64,000 nucleotides of DNA from Blastobasis lacticolella. Its lineage: Eukaryota; Arthropoda; Insecta; Lepidoptera; Blastobasidae. The notes beneath the pieces are model-generated. The model saw only the letters and a program-made list of their open reading frames with translations. It ran no database searches and had not been told where the DNA came from. The position numbers were made by a program, and so were the translations under genes. Within the stretch, counting starts at the first letter, position 1. Each line of letters opens with the position of its first letter. The stretch lies in assembly GCA_905147135.1 (NCBI GenBank), contig LR990060.1:3364001-3428000 (forward strand), written 5' to 3'. Of this stretch, positions 13,801-25,800 are shown piece after piece.

Positions 13801-16800
13801 TTTAAGAAAATTGAGCAGAAATTTTATCAGTCGATGTAATTTGTGCATAAGAGTCCGAGGGAGACAATTCGAACACTTATTGTAAATAAACTTAAATTAT
13901 TAAAATAAACCAATGAAATATAAACATGTTTTTATTGTTAACTGAACTTTTATTCGGCCATCAGCCAACAATACCCTTCAAAAGGTAGATAAACATTATT
14001 TCCATCTCTTTCACTCTCGCACATTTGGCTAATGATGAAAGGATCAGGTAATAAATGAGATATCGTAGTGTATAGCATTATTTTTTACCTAGCAGCGACA
14101 GCTTGCGGGGTTCCTAGTTCTGATTTAGTTCAATAGGGCACGTTAAAGTGATACGAATTCCTATCTTATTGCAGTGTATTGTACCATTTCTGAATCTGCA
14201 TAACATGCTCAACTTTTCCACGTTATTTGCTCGTTTCGTTTCTAGGATTTTTTTTTCACGACAGGTGGTCAAAGTTGAAATTATTTTTTTGCTGAAAATT
14301 TAAATCGAGATAAATACCGTATTTTTCAGCATTTTACTCAACTTATTGACAAAATAACGTTTTAAAAATCTTAATTAACTATTCATGGTTCCATACACAT
14401 AAAAAAAACTAACTTCGAGAGCTTTCTAAGTGTATGCTGGCAGTAGCACTGTTAAAAAAAGGGAAAATTCAGTCAAATCTTTATTTTGGCAAAAACTCGA
14501 AAACCGTGCAACTTTTACTGGGGTCATGTTAGGCTGGTTCGGTGCCTCATACGCTGACCTACCCCTGGTGTCACTGTGACGTGTCACTACTGGGACACCC
14601 TGTATATTTTTTTAAATATTTAACTAACTTAATTATAATATAACTTTCAATGGCGCAAAATATCCAGAGTTTATGTCATTTACCGATTTGCTAAGAATTT
14701 GTCATCGGTATTTGTGTTTGTGAATTGACATAAAGTTTAATTTATAACAGAACAATAACAATTGAATTAAACCTACTTATATCGTAATTTACTGAATGAA
14801 AATATACATGTTATTGTATTAAATCACAACCAAACAACAAATAAAACTGGGCAATACCCAGCTATCAGCTATAGGAAATGCGTGGGAAACACGGCTATAG
14901 CATTCCATGAACATGAATTGCCGACACATTGAATATACTTTTGCGGTTTACCATTGTGATTATGAGCAACTGTTAGGCCACGCTCCAATACCCAATTAAT
15001 CATTTGTTTTAACTGTTTTTGTAGTTATTATCAATACGGATAGGAAACGGCTTAGAATAAATGAACACTTTATTCAATACTCAATATATTTGTTGCATTC
15101 CATAGGTGACAGAAAAATGTTGTAATAATAACTGTTGAATAACATTTAGGTGACATTATTCTAGTCATATAGTTCTCAAGGAACAGCAACATAAGAGAGA
15201 GACGGTACCCTTATTATTATTATATTTATTGCATAAATACTGGATACGGTCGGTACATATCGGTAGCACCAGAGAAAACGGCGGCTTTATAGCTTAAAGC
15301 GATACACTGACTGATTAAAAAAAATCTACTGACGAGCGAAAGTAACTAGGTCATTGATATACACGACGATCTTTCCTAAACAACTCATGATAGCTCTATG
15401 AAGTCTGTTATGGCACGCTCCAATACCCAATTAATCCCAGTTAATAAAAGTTTTAACGTATTTTCGTAGTTATCGCCAATACGGATAGGAAACGGATAGA
15501 CTTTGGATGAATGAATGAATGAATAGAATAAGAATAAAGAATAAATAAATTTAAAAATAATAATAAAAAAGAAGGAGTACATTGTCCCACGTAGAAAGTA
15601 ATGTAGCGGCGGCTAGTGCAAAAGGTGAGATGAAACCTTGTGCTGTGAACCGCGAGGCGACTCACAGCGCTGGTTTTCTGTGGGCCCTAGTGCGAAACGG
15701 GCGCTGTACCGCCTTCATCCATGACTTAATTGCATAAATATAGAATACATTTGGTACTCATGGACTCTTAATAGGCTGCGGACCCAGGTGGGTTGATGCA
15801 AAGAGAGTATTTTCATGTGGGGATACGCAAAGGAAAATTCGCCCTGTGACTGTGGCGTATCTCCGCATACCATGGACCACCTAGTCTCATGCTCGGCGTG
15901 TCCTAAAACTTGCACAATGGGTGGCTTGTTCGAGGCCAGTCCGAATGCTGTATGCGTTGCCGAATACTGGGCGACCAAAGTGTAGGGGGAGTTTAAGTCC
16001 TAAGACTCGATAAAAAGAAGAAGGTAGCAACAGAGAAAACAACAGGCAGCCTCATCGCTTAAAGCAATACACTAACTACACTGACTGAGTTATACACGCT
16101 TTCTATTTGTAATTAGATGCAGCGAAATAACAATTAAAATTACGTAAAACACGGGTTCATTAAAAACCAATACGTAACATTATCACACATTAACATGTTA
16201 CATTTAAATGTGATTTTGCTGAATGAATTAGAAGTCGGAGTATACATAGACTGGAATTCTAAATCCTGGATCATGGTCAAGGCGGACCCTGGGTCCTGTC
16301 GCGCGAGAGTACAACCGGGACATTAGCGCCTACATGTTGATGGCAAGAGCTCTAATTTGAAAATATATAACATTTTTAGTATACACTGTCGCTTATATAA
16401 ACGACGATATATCCTATATAACTTATGATAGCTCTATGAAGTCAACGGGGCATTGAAGTGTATTTCATGAAAACGTGTTTAATGTGTAGAATAACACACG
16501 TTTTATTATGCTTTTTGTCCCATAAAGCGATATTTACTAATTTTGAAATATCATCATTTATGTAAATGATCTGGTTATGTTCATCGTCAGTGTACTTATA
16601 TAAAATTTGCGAAAAATAAATATGTATAATAAAATAGATATTTTCAATATTGCTATTTTCGCCTGCCCTGGCATTTTCGGTTCGGCTCGGCTCCGCCGGG
16701 CATTTGCGGCACGATTTGGCTCTGCCTGACATTGTCGGACACGGTTCCGGCTGTGTCATCTGGAATAAATCCGTCTGGAACCGTGTTCCACCTGAGAAAT

Positions 16801-19800
16801 GAAATGAATTATATTAAAATAAAATAAATACATGATTTATTAATGAAAATCGTAAGCCTAAAATTATGTGTTACTGTTACTTTTGTATGGATTACTGTTA
16901 CTCTTGGACGCGCTATATGCACCGTTAACTCAGCTGTGAGTAGGCTCCTTCCATGTCTCTATGCCCAATTTCTTTCTTGGTTAATGCGCACGAGTGGCGT
17001 CGGCGACGTCATAGTGGTAAAAATAAAAGTCTCAGAAAAAGTGCGGCCGAGACAACAAAATGAAGTTGCAGCTCAACACTAAACGTCATTCAACTGACAA
17101 CGTGACAGCTCAGTGTGTCTAAAAAGGCCACATTGGGTGTTCCACATTATGATCATAATGTCTCATTTCGCCAATAGCAAAATGGTCACTTTGCCGGTGA
17201 AACGCCAAATTATTCATAGTTTGATTCATGTTCCAATTCACCAATTTAACAGACAGACAGGAAATCCGTAAAATGGTTCATTGACTAGGAATACCTATTG
17301 TGTCAAATAGCAGAATTCTTAGAAGTTTCTGAATGAGCAACATATTTGTTTCATATTTGTGTTTTACGGGATTTTACACTAGATCATAGTTTTCCTTTAT
17401 AATGATTCCGTTATTTTGTAATATTTATTAGCATTGTAAAACATGAAAATAGAATTAAAGCGCGGGATCTTCGGTTACGGCGGGAGTGGTTTTCCTTAAT
17501 GAAAATTTAAAATTGTTGTCTTTGCGAATATTTTGATTATAGAGTCCTGTAAATAAATTTAGTGAATTTCTAATAGTAGTTTATGCAACTGTCATGTAAA
17601 AGGGGGTATCATGAGTGTCTGTTTATCATACGAGGCGTAGCCGAGTATGGTAATAGTTTGACACGAGTGTTTTAATATCTAATTATATGCAGTTGCAAAC
17701 ACTACTTTATCTACACTCATATTTTTATGTTAAAATATCGTACCTATAATTTTCTCAACTTTGCTGGAAGTAAGCTGCGAGTCAGTTCTGTTGTATCTAC
17801 GCGTCGAGGATGTCAAGCGGCGGGAAATTCACTTCACTACTTTCACATTTATCTATTTATTTGCTTAAAATAAGAAAAAATATTCACAAACACAAATTAC
17901 AACAATTAGAAATAATTTTCTGTTAAGCGGGAAAATAATTATACTTACACAAATATGAACAGGACAAAAAAAGGGTATCCGGATATGAAATTGGAACATT
18001 ACGCTATGAGTGTAGATAAAGTGTATTTATAGTTTTACCTCATGTTCTTTTGTTTGAAAAAAGTTACTCAACATTTCCTCTATATTTTTGATATTCATTT
18101 TATAGTGTTGCCAGTTATTATAATTATAATAGAGTATATTTTTTTTGCATTTGAATGTTTATTTTACTTTTATTTTTAATTGTATTTCATTAGTAAATGA
18201 TTAATTTGATTAATGTGAGAGTTCTTTTCGATGATTTGGTATTTATTAACACGAACAATTTTAACCGAATGAAAACCGTTAAAACCAGAGAACAATTTTT
18301 TTATGTAGCAATATGGAAGCCAAATATAATTCGCTAAATGAAATGAATTGAATATGATTCTAGAAAAGCGGCCATTTTGCTATTTTAAGAGGAACTGTTT
18401 GCTAGAATTCACCAAACGAATCATATTTCTGACGATTCATCCAAAGTGGCTTTTTTAAATTGAATATGATTTTACTTTTTTTAGAGTAACTGCTTATATT
18501 CTGCTAGAATTCACCAAAGGAATAATATTTATGACGTTTCATCCAAATTGGCTTTTTTAGACCCCCAGAACATCGACTGACTTCATTCTACGTTCGATGT
18601 TGCCATTACACAATAAAATTTCTCGACATGTATGTATGAATTGGTGTATGTGTTCCTCCTTAGCCGCAGCATTCTACACATAGTGAATACTTTGTTTAAT
18701 GTAGCTTCGTTCTACGTTCGACGTTGTATGTCATGACATAATAAAATTTCCAGACATCTCATTCATCATCAGAATTGGCCGTGTGGTGTCCGGCAGAGTA
18801 GAATAGCACCAACCCCTTACACTCTGGGTGTCGTACAAGGCGACTAATGTTTTCGAGGCAAAAAATCAAGAGTCTCCGTAGGCTGGAAAATGGGCAGCAG
18901 CATTTTCCATTGTTATATTTAAACACTGCAATCTCCAACCCGCCTTCCAAGTGTGGAGATTATGGCAATAACCTCCCCTTTCTTAGGAGAGGCCCTAAGT
19001 CTGCAGTGGACTGTTACGGGCTGTGATGATGATAATGAATTTGTCCATGTGTTCCTCCTTAGCCGCGGCATGGTCTCGTCGCGGGTCGTCGTCGTCGCTG
19101 GGCAAGCCGCCGCCGCCGGTGCGTCGGTCATCGTCCATTTCGAGGCCACAGCGCCCCCCACAGCCGGTGTGTTGGTTGTTTTTAATTTAATTAAAAATAA
19201 ATTACATTCTTTCTTAGTAGATAAGGCATATTATGAATTGACGGAATATTTTAATGACATTTAAATTGTATGACATTGTTTAATTATTGATTACATTATT
19301 AGTTAATGAAAATTGTAAGTGATAAATTAATTAATTAATTAATTATATTTTAATTTATTTCAAGTACATAGATCCCATAAATACATAATTAATAATATCA
19401 CATATAACATAATAATAATAATGTCAGGCACGCTACACGCGTTTTAAGGACCGACCGATTTGTCACGGCCGGGAACGAGAAAAAATTGGCTCATTCCCGC
19501 TGTCCCCCAAACGTTGTCATAAAACTATTCTAAAGTCCAGAATGCACCCCCCAGGGTACCCCGCAGAGTCCTCTGCAGCCCCACGACGCGGACAACCTCC
19601 CGCCGCCGCCGGCGTTCTTACTGCAACCTGACGGGGACGCCATTACAGGTAAGATGAAAACCTTTAATAGTAGTTTATGTCATCATCATCATATCAGCCG
19701 AAAGACGCCCACTACTGGGCATAGGCCTCCCCCAGATATCTTCACGGCGGCCGGTCCTGTGCCTTCCGTAGCCAGCTGGTACCTGCGATCCTTACCAGGT

Positions 19801-22800
19801 CGTCGGTCCACCTTGTGGGAGGCCTACCCACGCTGCGTCTTCCGGTACGCGGTAGTTTATGTGGTAGTTTTTTGACGACCTGTGTGGTTCAGTTGGTTAA
19901 CATGCCGGTCGCCACGCAGAGTTCCCGGGTTGGATTCGCGGCCGAGCAGAAATTGAAATGGTTAATTTTTGTTTCTGTTACGGGGCTGGGTGTAGTAAGT
20001 AAGAATTTAAGTAATTTAAGAAAGTTTATAAGTAATTTATCAGTTGTCTAGCACCCATAACACAAGCTTTCCTTTCTTTGGGGCTAGATGGCGCTGTGTG
20101 AATTTGTCCAAACATATCTTATTATTCATTTAACTTCTACACTCGTGGGTGTCGTATAAGGCGACAAATGATTTCGAGGCAAAACATCTGAAAGTCTCCG
20201 TAGGCTGAAAAATGGGCAGCAGCGTTTTCCATTGTTATATTTATAATACTGCAATCTCAAACCCGCCTGCCAAGCGTAGAGATTATGGCAATAACTTCCC
20301 CTTTCGAGGGAGAGGCCCCAAGTCCTGCAGTGGACTGTTATGGGCTGTGATGATGATTCCAGAAAGCACGGTTTGAAATACAATGGAAATGGAAAATGGG
20401 CAGCAACGTTTTTCATTGTATATTTATAACACCCGCCTTTCAAGTGTGGAGATTATGGCAATAACCTCTCCTTTCAAGGAAGAGGCCCTGTGTCCTGCAG
20501 TGGACTGTTATGGGCTGTGATGACGATTTTAATGAGCCGTTTTCAACACTAGCTTCTCACATATTCAGATAGATGGCGCGCTCTAACGGCTGAAATATAA
20601 ATATTCTAATCTTTTGGCTATTTCGATGTAATTTATTCTAGATTTGATAATTCTTGGTGCTGAACTTTATTTTTAGTAATCGATTTCTGGTTGACTGGAA
20701 GATAAATCTGTGTAGCTGTAAATACGCCTTTGCACCTCAATCTGCTTGAAGTCTAAATACATATAAATAATTAAACTTTAGGTTAGAATATATCACTTAA
20801 GTGAATAATGACTAGCGTTTTATTGCGGTTTAATATGTTCTGATGCAATGAATGTTGAAAGTCACACTAGCGGTTACACATATGCCATACAACTATAACC
20901 GTACAGGCAAATGATTATAAATACTTTAAAAGTCTTTATAGCGCGCCATCTATGTGAATTTTTGAGAAGCAATTATTGAAAACGGCTTTTTAGATACCAT
21001 CTACGATCAGTCAGAGTACTTGTCAAAACTAAGTAAACGAGCCCAAGGAGTTTAGGAGTTCCGGCTTCAGCTGGCTAGACGCCAGTCCAGGTTAAAAATT
21101 TTGTAAACACAATATAGTCGAGCCCAAAAACGAGGAATGCCATGTATAGTTTAGGACAGTGGCGGATCTAGGATTTTGGTTTGGCTTAATAGTGACCGTA
21201 TAGGGCTAGCTGTGAATAATCCAGGGGCGGATTAAAGCGCAGATTTTCATCACATGGACCGTCCGTCCGTGTGCCTGCCTAGGCAATAAACAATTTTTTT
21301 TGGTTATCCAAAGAAGTGATCGTAATAATTACGTTAGAAAACATTAGCGACTTTCATATCGCTCATATAGAGCGATATGAAAGTCGCTATAGGTACCTTC
21401 CGTCTCCACCATCAGATCAGCGCGATAATCCAACTGAATAGTGTGTAACTCGATCGGGCCCTCTCTAGACCTTGGGGTTTAGACTAACCCAAAAACTTGC
21501 CAAAACTAATCTCAATCTAATCTATTCTGCTACCAGTCACCACGTTATCTTTGCTGTAGGCCTGCTGGAAGAATTTCTGTTTTGAAATATGTAGTTCCCT
21601 TTGTGTCATGTCTTTGTTACCATATATATGGTACCACATATGTGGGTAATAAACTCTTCATCATATAAGCTAGAAGACGCCCACTGCTGGGCATAGGCCT
21701 CTCCGAGATATCTGCACAAAGGCCGGTCCTGTGCCTTCCGCATCCAGCTGGTACCTGCGATCTTTAGCAGGTCATCGGTCCACCTTGTGGGAGGCCTATT
21801 CACACTGCAATAGACTATTAAATAAATAAAATAAATCCCAAATCCACAGCGCACCAGAACTCAGTAGCGGAAACAATAAAGCAGTTGACCGAGATCAAAC
21901 ACATGCCCGCCTCTCCGGGAGTGGTGCGGAGGGGACTGCAGCAGTTCCAGGGCCAGAGCAACCAGTGCCAGAGCCCCACGCAGCTTAGCACCTTCCAGGT
22001 ATGGGTATAAGGGTCGATATGCTTTGCCAAGACTATTACGAGGTTACTTCGAGCAAAGACTTCATGAAAAAGACAGTCTTTATTTGCAATTTTGGGCGAA
22101 TAATGTGGATTGAGTAGCACCTTCCAGTTATGGCTTGGGTTTGGTTTGGCAAACGTTGCGTTGGAAGTGCTCAATTATTACAAATGCAAATTTGTGAGAA
22201 AAGACGACGAGATTAACATTTGTATAAAATAAATGATGATGACTATGGTGACGATGATGACGATGACGACGACGATGATGATGATGACGATGATCATGAT
22301 GACAATGGTGATGTTAATAATGTTACCCTTTCATTTTGTCTGCTTTATGAATAAATGTGTAATTAGTCTGTTGTTGATAATGATAATGATAACGATGATG
22401 ATAACAATTTCCCCTTCCCCAGAAGAGTTTCTCCCCCCACGGCAGCGTGAACCCGATCTACGGCGCTGGCGGACGCTTACTCGAGACTGCTCTCAGCTCC
22501 AGGAAAAATAGCCTGAATGCGTCCGCTTCAGACCTGTTCAGAGATGGTAAGTGGATTTAGACATAGACATAATGTATTTTGACATCACAAACATCCGTAT
22601 GCGTTTACATGTTAAGGTAATTTTAGAACACTTCAATACTAAACTGAAAGAAAGTAGGTACGAACACACAAATACAATAAATCATGGATAAATGCTATTT
22701 CAGGCCTGTTTTGAGGGATGCCGCCGTTTTTCATAGTTTTTAAACACATTATATTATATAGAATTCTTTTCTTAGTTATTGTACATTAGTTGAATGCTAA

Positions 22801-25800
22801 CCGATGCTCTTACGGTGAGGGAAAACACCGTGATGAAAACTGCAAATTCAGGCAACTGAATTTGTAACCATGATCCAATCTGGTCAGGTTCCCCTAGCAG
22901 CAGGGTCACGAAGGTCAGATAGCCCTTGCTGTAATTACCTGATCTGCCAAATCCTGAATAGTCAAGGCGGACCCCTGGCCCTCGTGCGCGAGAGCACAAC
23001 CAGGACACTAACGCTTAGATGATTATTAATTTTTTAAATTTGGTTCGTGAATGCAGACTTGGTCCCATAGTTAAAGTTGGTCAGAATCCTGGACAGTAAA
23101 TCGTGCATTTATTAGTTGTATAAATAGTAGTATTTAGTACGATCCTATGTATGTATGTAAACTCTCTATTGCAATTAAAAAGTAATACAGTAGGTAGAAA
23201 AATATCATTTTACAAAGCAAAGGCGGGCTTATCCCGCAATGGGATTTCTTCCAGCCAACCTTAGACCCTCTGAAAGGAGATCTAAAGAGCGGTGGAGGCA
23301 ATATTGAGCACTTATAACTAAATTACTTTTATTTTACAGGTATTAATTACCTTAAACAATAGACATTCATTTATGTATATTTATTTATTTATTAAATCTT
23401 TATGCACTAAAGGTACATTGGCGGACTTAAAGCTAAAGTAGCCTTATCTACCAGTCAACCGTGACAAAAAAAAAATATCGAAAACAGTAGACGGTGCGGG
23501 ATAAACAATACGATAAGGTGAAGGAAGGGATACTTACATCAATAAATGCTAAATTTATACAATTTTACAAATATACAAGAAATAGTTAAACAACAAATAC
23601 ATACTAAAGATAGGTACATAGGATAATACATAGGAGTAAATAATAGGGGGAATAATGTAATTAAGGGGAATGCAGATAATGCTTGTGTACAGCCTTTTTA
23701 AATGAGAATTTGCTAGCGAAAAGTCTAATTTCAGAGGGGAGACCATTCCAGAGCCGCATTGCCACCATCGCGAAAGAGTTGGATATAAAACCAGTGCGGT
23801 GAAGAGGAAAGTGTAACAACCGGTTATGTGTGGATCGGAGATTGCGATCATGGGTTTCAGATAGAAACTGGAACTTGGATTTTAAATAGTTAGGGATAGC
23901 CGGGTTATGCAGGATCGAATGAAGGAGGGTAAGGATTCTCAAATCACGAGGTCGTCGGATAGGGAGCCACTTCAATTTGACGCGAAAGTCCGAGATGTGG
24001 TCGAATTTACGTATATCTTGACATTGTTTCTTGCCAGGTGCCCCCCATTCCGCGGGCACCCCGCCGGGCGCCGGGCCCGCCTTCAGCAGCTTCGGGCCGC
24101 GGGGGGCGGACTCGCACTATGGACAGACAGGTCAGTGGGTCATGGGGGACATTTTAGTATTAAGTTTTAAATAATAAATTTTTATAGTTTAATAGTTCGG
24201 GTTTCCTAACGCGTACCTTTGTTTACGAGTACATACGAGAACATACCTTTCAAATGTGTGATAATAACCGCGATAGTTTCAAATATTTAATTATAAATTA
24301 TTTCATTTTGTATGTTTGTGTCTTTAATCGGATATAGTTTTTATTGCGAAGTAAATTTTACTATCTTATTTGCCTAAAATTTTCATTGACATTAGTCGAC
24401 AGCTTTGCCCTTGTCGTTATACAGGCACTTGTCTTATTGCTCTCCAGATAGACAGTCAAAAATGCAATATAACTAAATAAATATCAGTTTTCGCTGAATT
24501 TTTTCATTTATTTTGAAATCATAAACACACACAAATGTTACCCTAACAGTAAACTAAACGAAAACGTAATTTTATTTCCCTTTTTTACTATTAAACTGTC
24601 ACGAGGTGACAATGGGCTCTCAAAACACTGTTCAACCAGTCTCAGGGTCCCAGCGGAAGACCTCGACATTCAACCTCGTTTCGCCAACGGTATTAGGAGG
24701 CACACGCAGACCTAACCTAACCTAACCTAGACCGCAAGCTCGTTGCGGTGCCAAAGGTTACCTAGCCTCAAAGCATTTGAGCATTACCTAATCTTGGTTA
24801 TCGCTCTCGCAAGCACACAGTCAGTGGATCAGTGCCGCTTCTATGCAGAATAAACAACCATTCTATTCAGTAATTGAAATGATGAATTTTAATTTCTATT
24901 ACCGGTCTGGGTGTTTTATGTATAAGTATTTATTGAAAAGAATATCAGTTATCTAGCACCCATAGTACAAGCTTTGCTTAATTTGGGGCTAGATGGCGCT
25001 GTGTGAATTTGACCACGATTCCTATTTATATTTATTATGTAAATATTGTTCAATAAGTAGGTATTATGTATTTATAGTAATGTATTTTAGTGATATAGAT
25101 TTATTAGTATTGTTGAAATATCACACAGTAATCATTTGTCAAACTGACTTACCTCTAAGATATAAGTATCCTAGAGTATATTCTGTTTTCTAGGTGCCTG
25201 GTATCAAGGTTGCCTGGAAGAAATAGCTTTAAGCGATAAGGCCGCCGTTGCTTTTTTTTTTGTTATATTTGTGTATGAGCAATAAATAATGTTTAATTTA
25301 TTATTTATTTATTTTATTTATTCGCCAGGCTTCAAAATCCAACAAGACAAGAAGTACGGCCAGACAGGCATATACGCTACGCCCGCGGCCCTGGCGGGGC
25401 AAGGCGGGCCCCTGGGCCAGGGTGGGCCCATGGGGCAAGGTGGGCCCATGGCGGGACACTGCGGGACCAGGAATCCTCTCAGCCCGCTTGCTCTGAGGAA
25501 GAACATCGCTGCGAGGTCCCATAGTGCAGATAGGCATGGTGAACGTAAGTTATTTTTGTCTATTATTTATATCCTGTAGGATTAAATACTTATGATGTTG
25601 TGTTGGCACAAATTGGAACCAAAGAGGACATAGAAATATAGAATGAGCCTATACGATTACGTCATGTTTTTATGTCAAAGAGATATGTGATAAGTAGTCG
25701 CAGATCAGACATGCACAATAATACCGAATATCATATCTAACTAAATGTACAAACACATGCAAGATGCCAATATGTTAAACTACTTATACCAATATATAAA

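Larger units (their letters stand above)
12502..14602. mobile_element. Palindromic (foldback) Tc1/mariner element
   Basis: Both ends carry the same terminal sequence, cagggtgtcccagtagtgac, flanked on each side by TA, the usual target duplication of this superfamily. The first ~925 bp (12502-13426) reappear inverted and almost unchanged at 13678-14602. They are separated by ~250 bp of single-copy transposase sequence. A normal element would have unlike halves between short TIRs, so this is a head-to-head rearranged copy that sits between TA dinucleotides as one unit. Only a handful of mismatches and indels separate the arms, so it is recent. Confidence 0.92.

Noticed and set aside
22233..22511. 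Met/Thr-rich 92-codon frame
   Set aside because: It is the GAT/GAC microsatellite read in frame, running out of frame into a genuine mim exon.
24710..24731. Internal telomere or chromosome-end signal
   Set aside because: Only about four units, one mutated; too short to mean more than chance or a repair trace.
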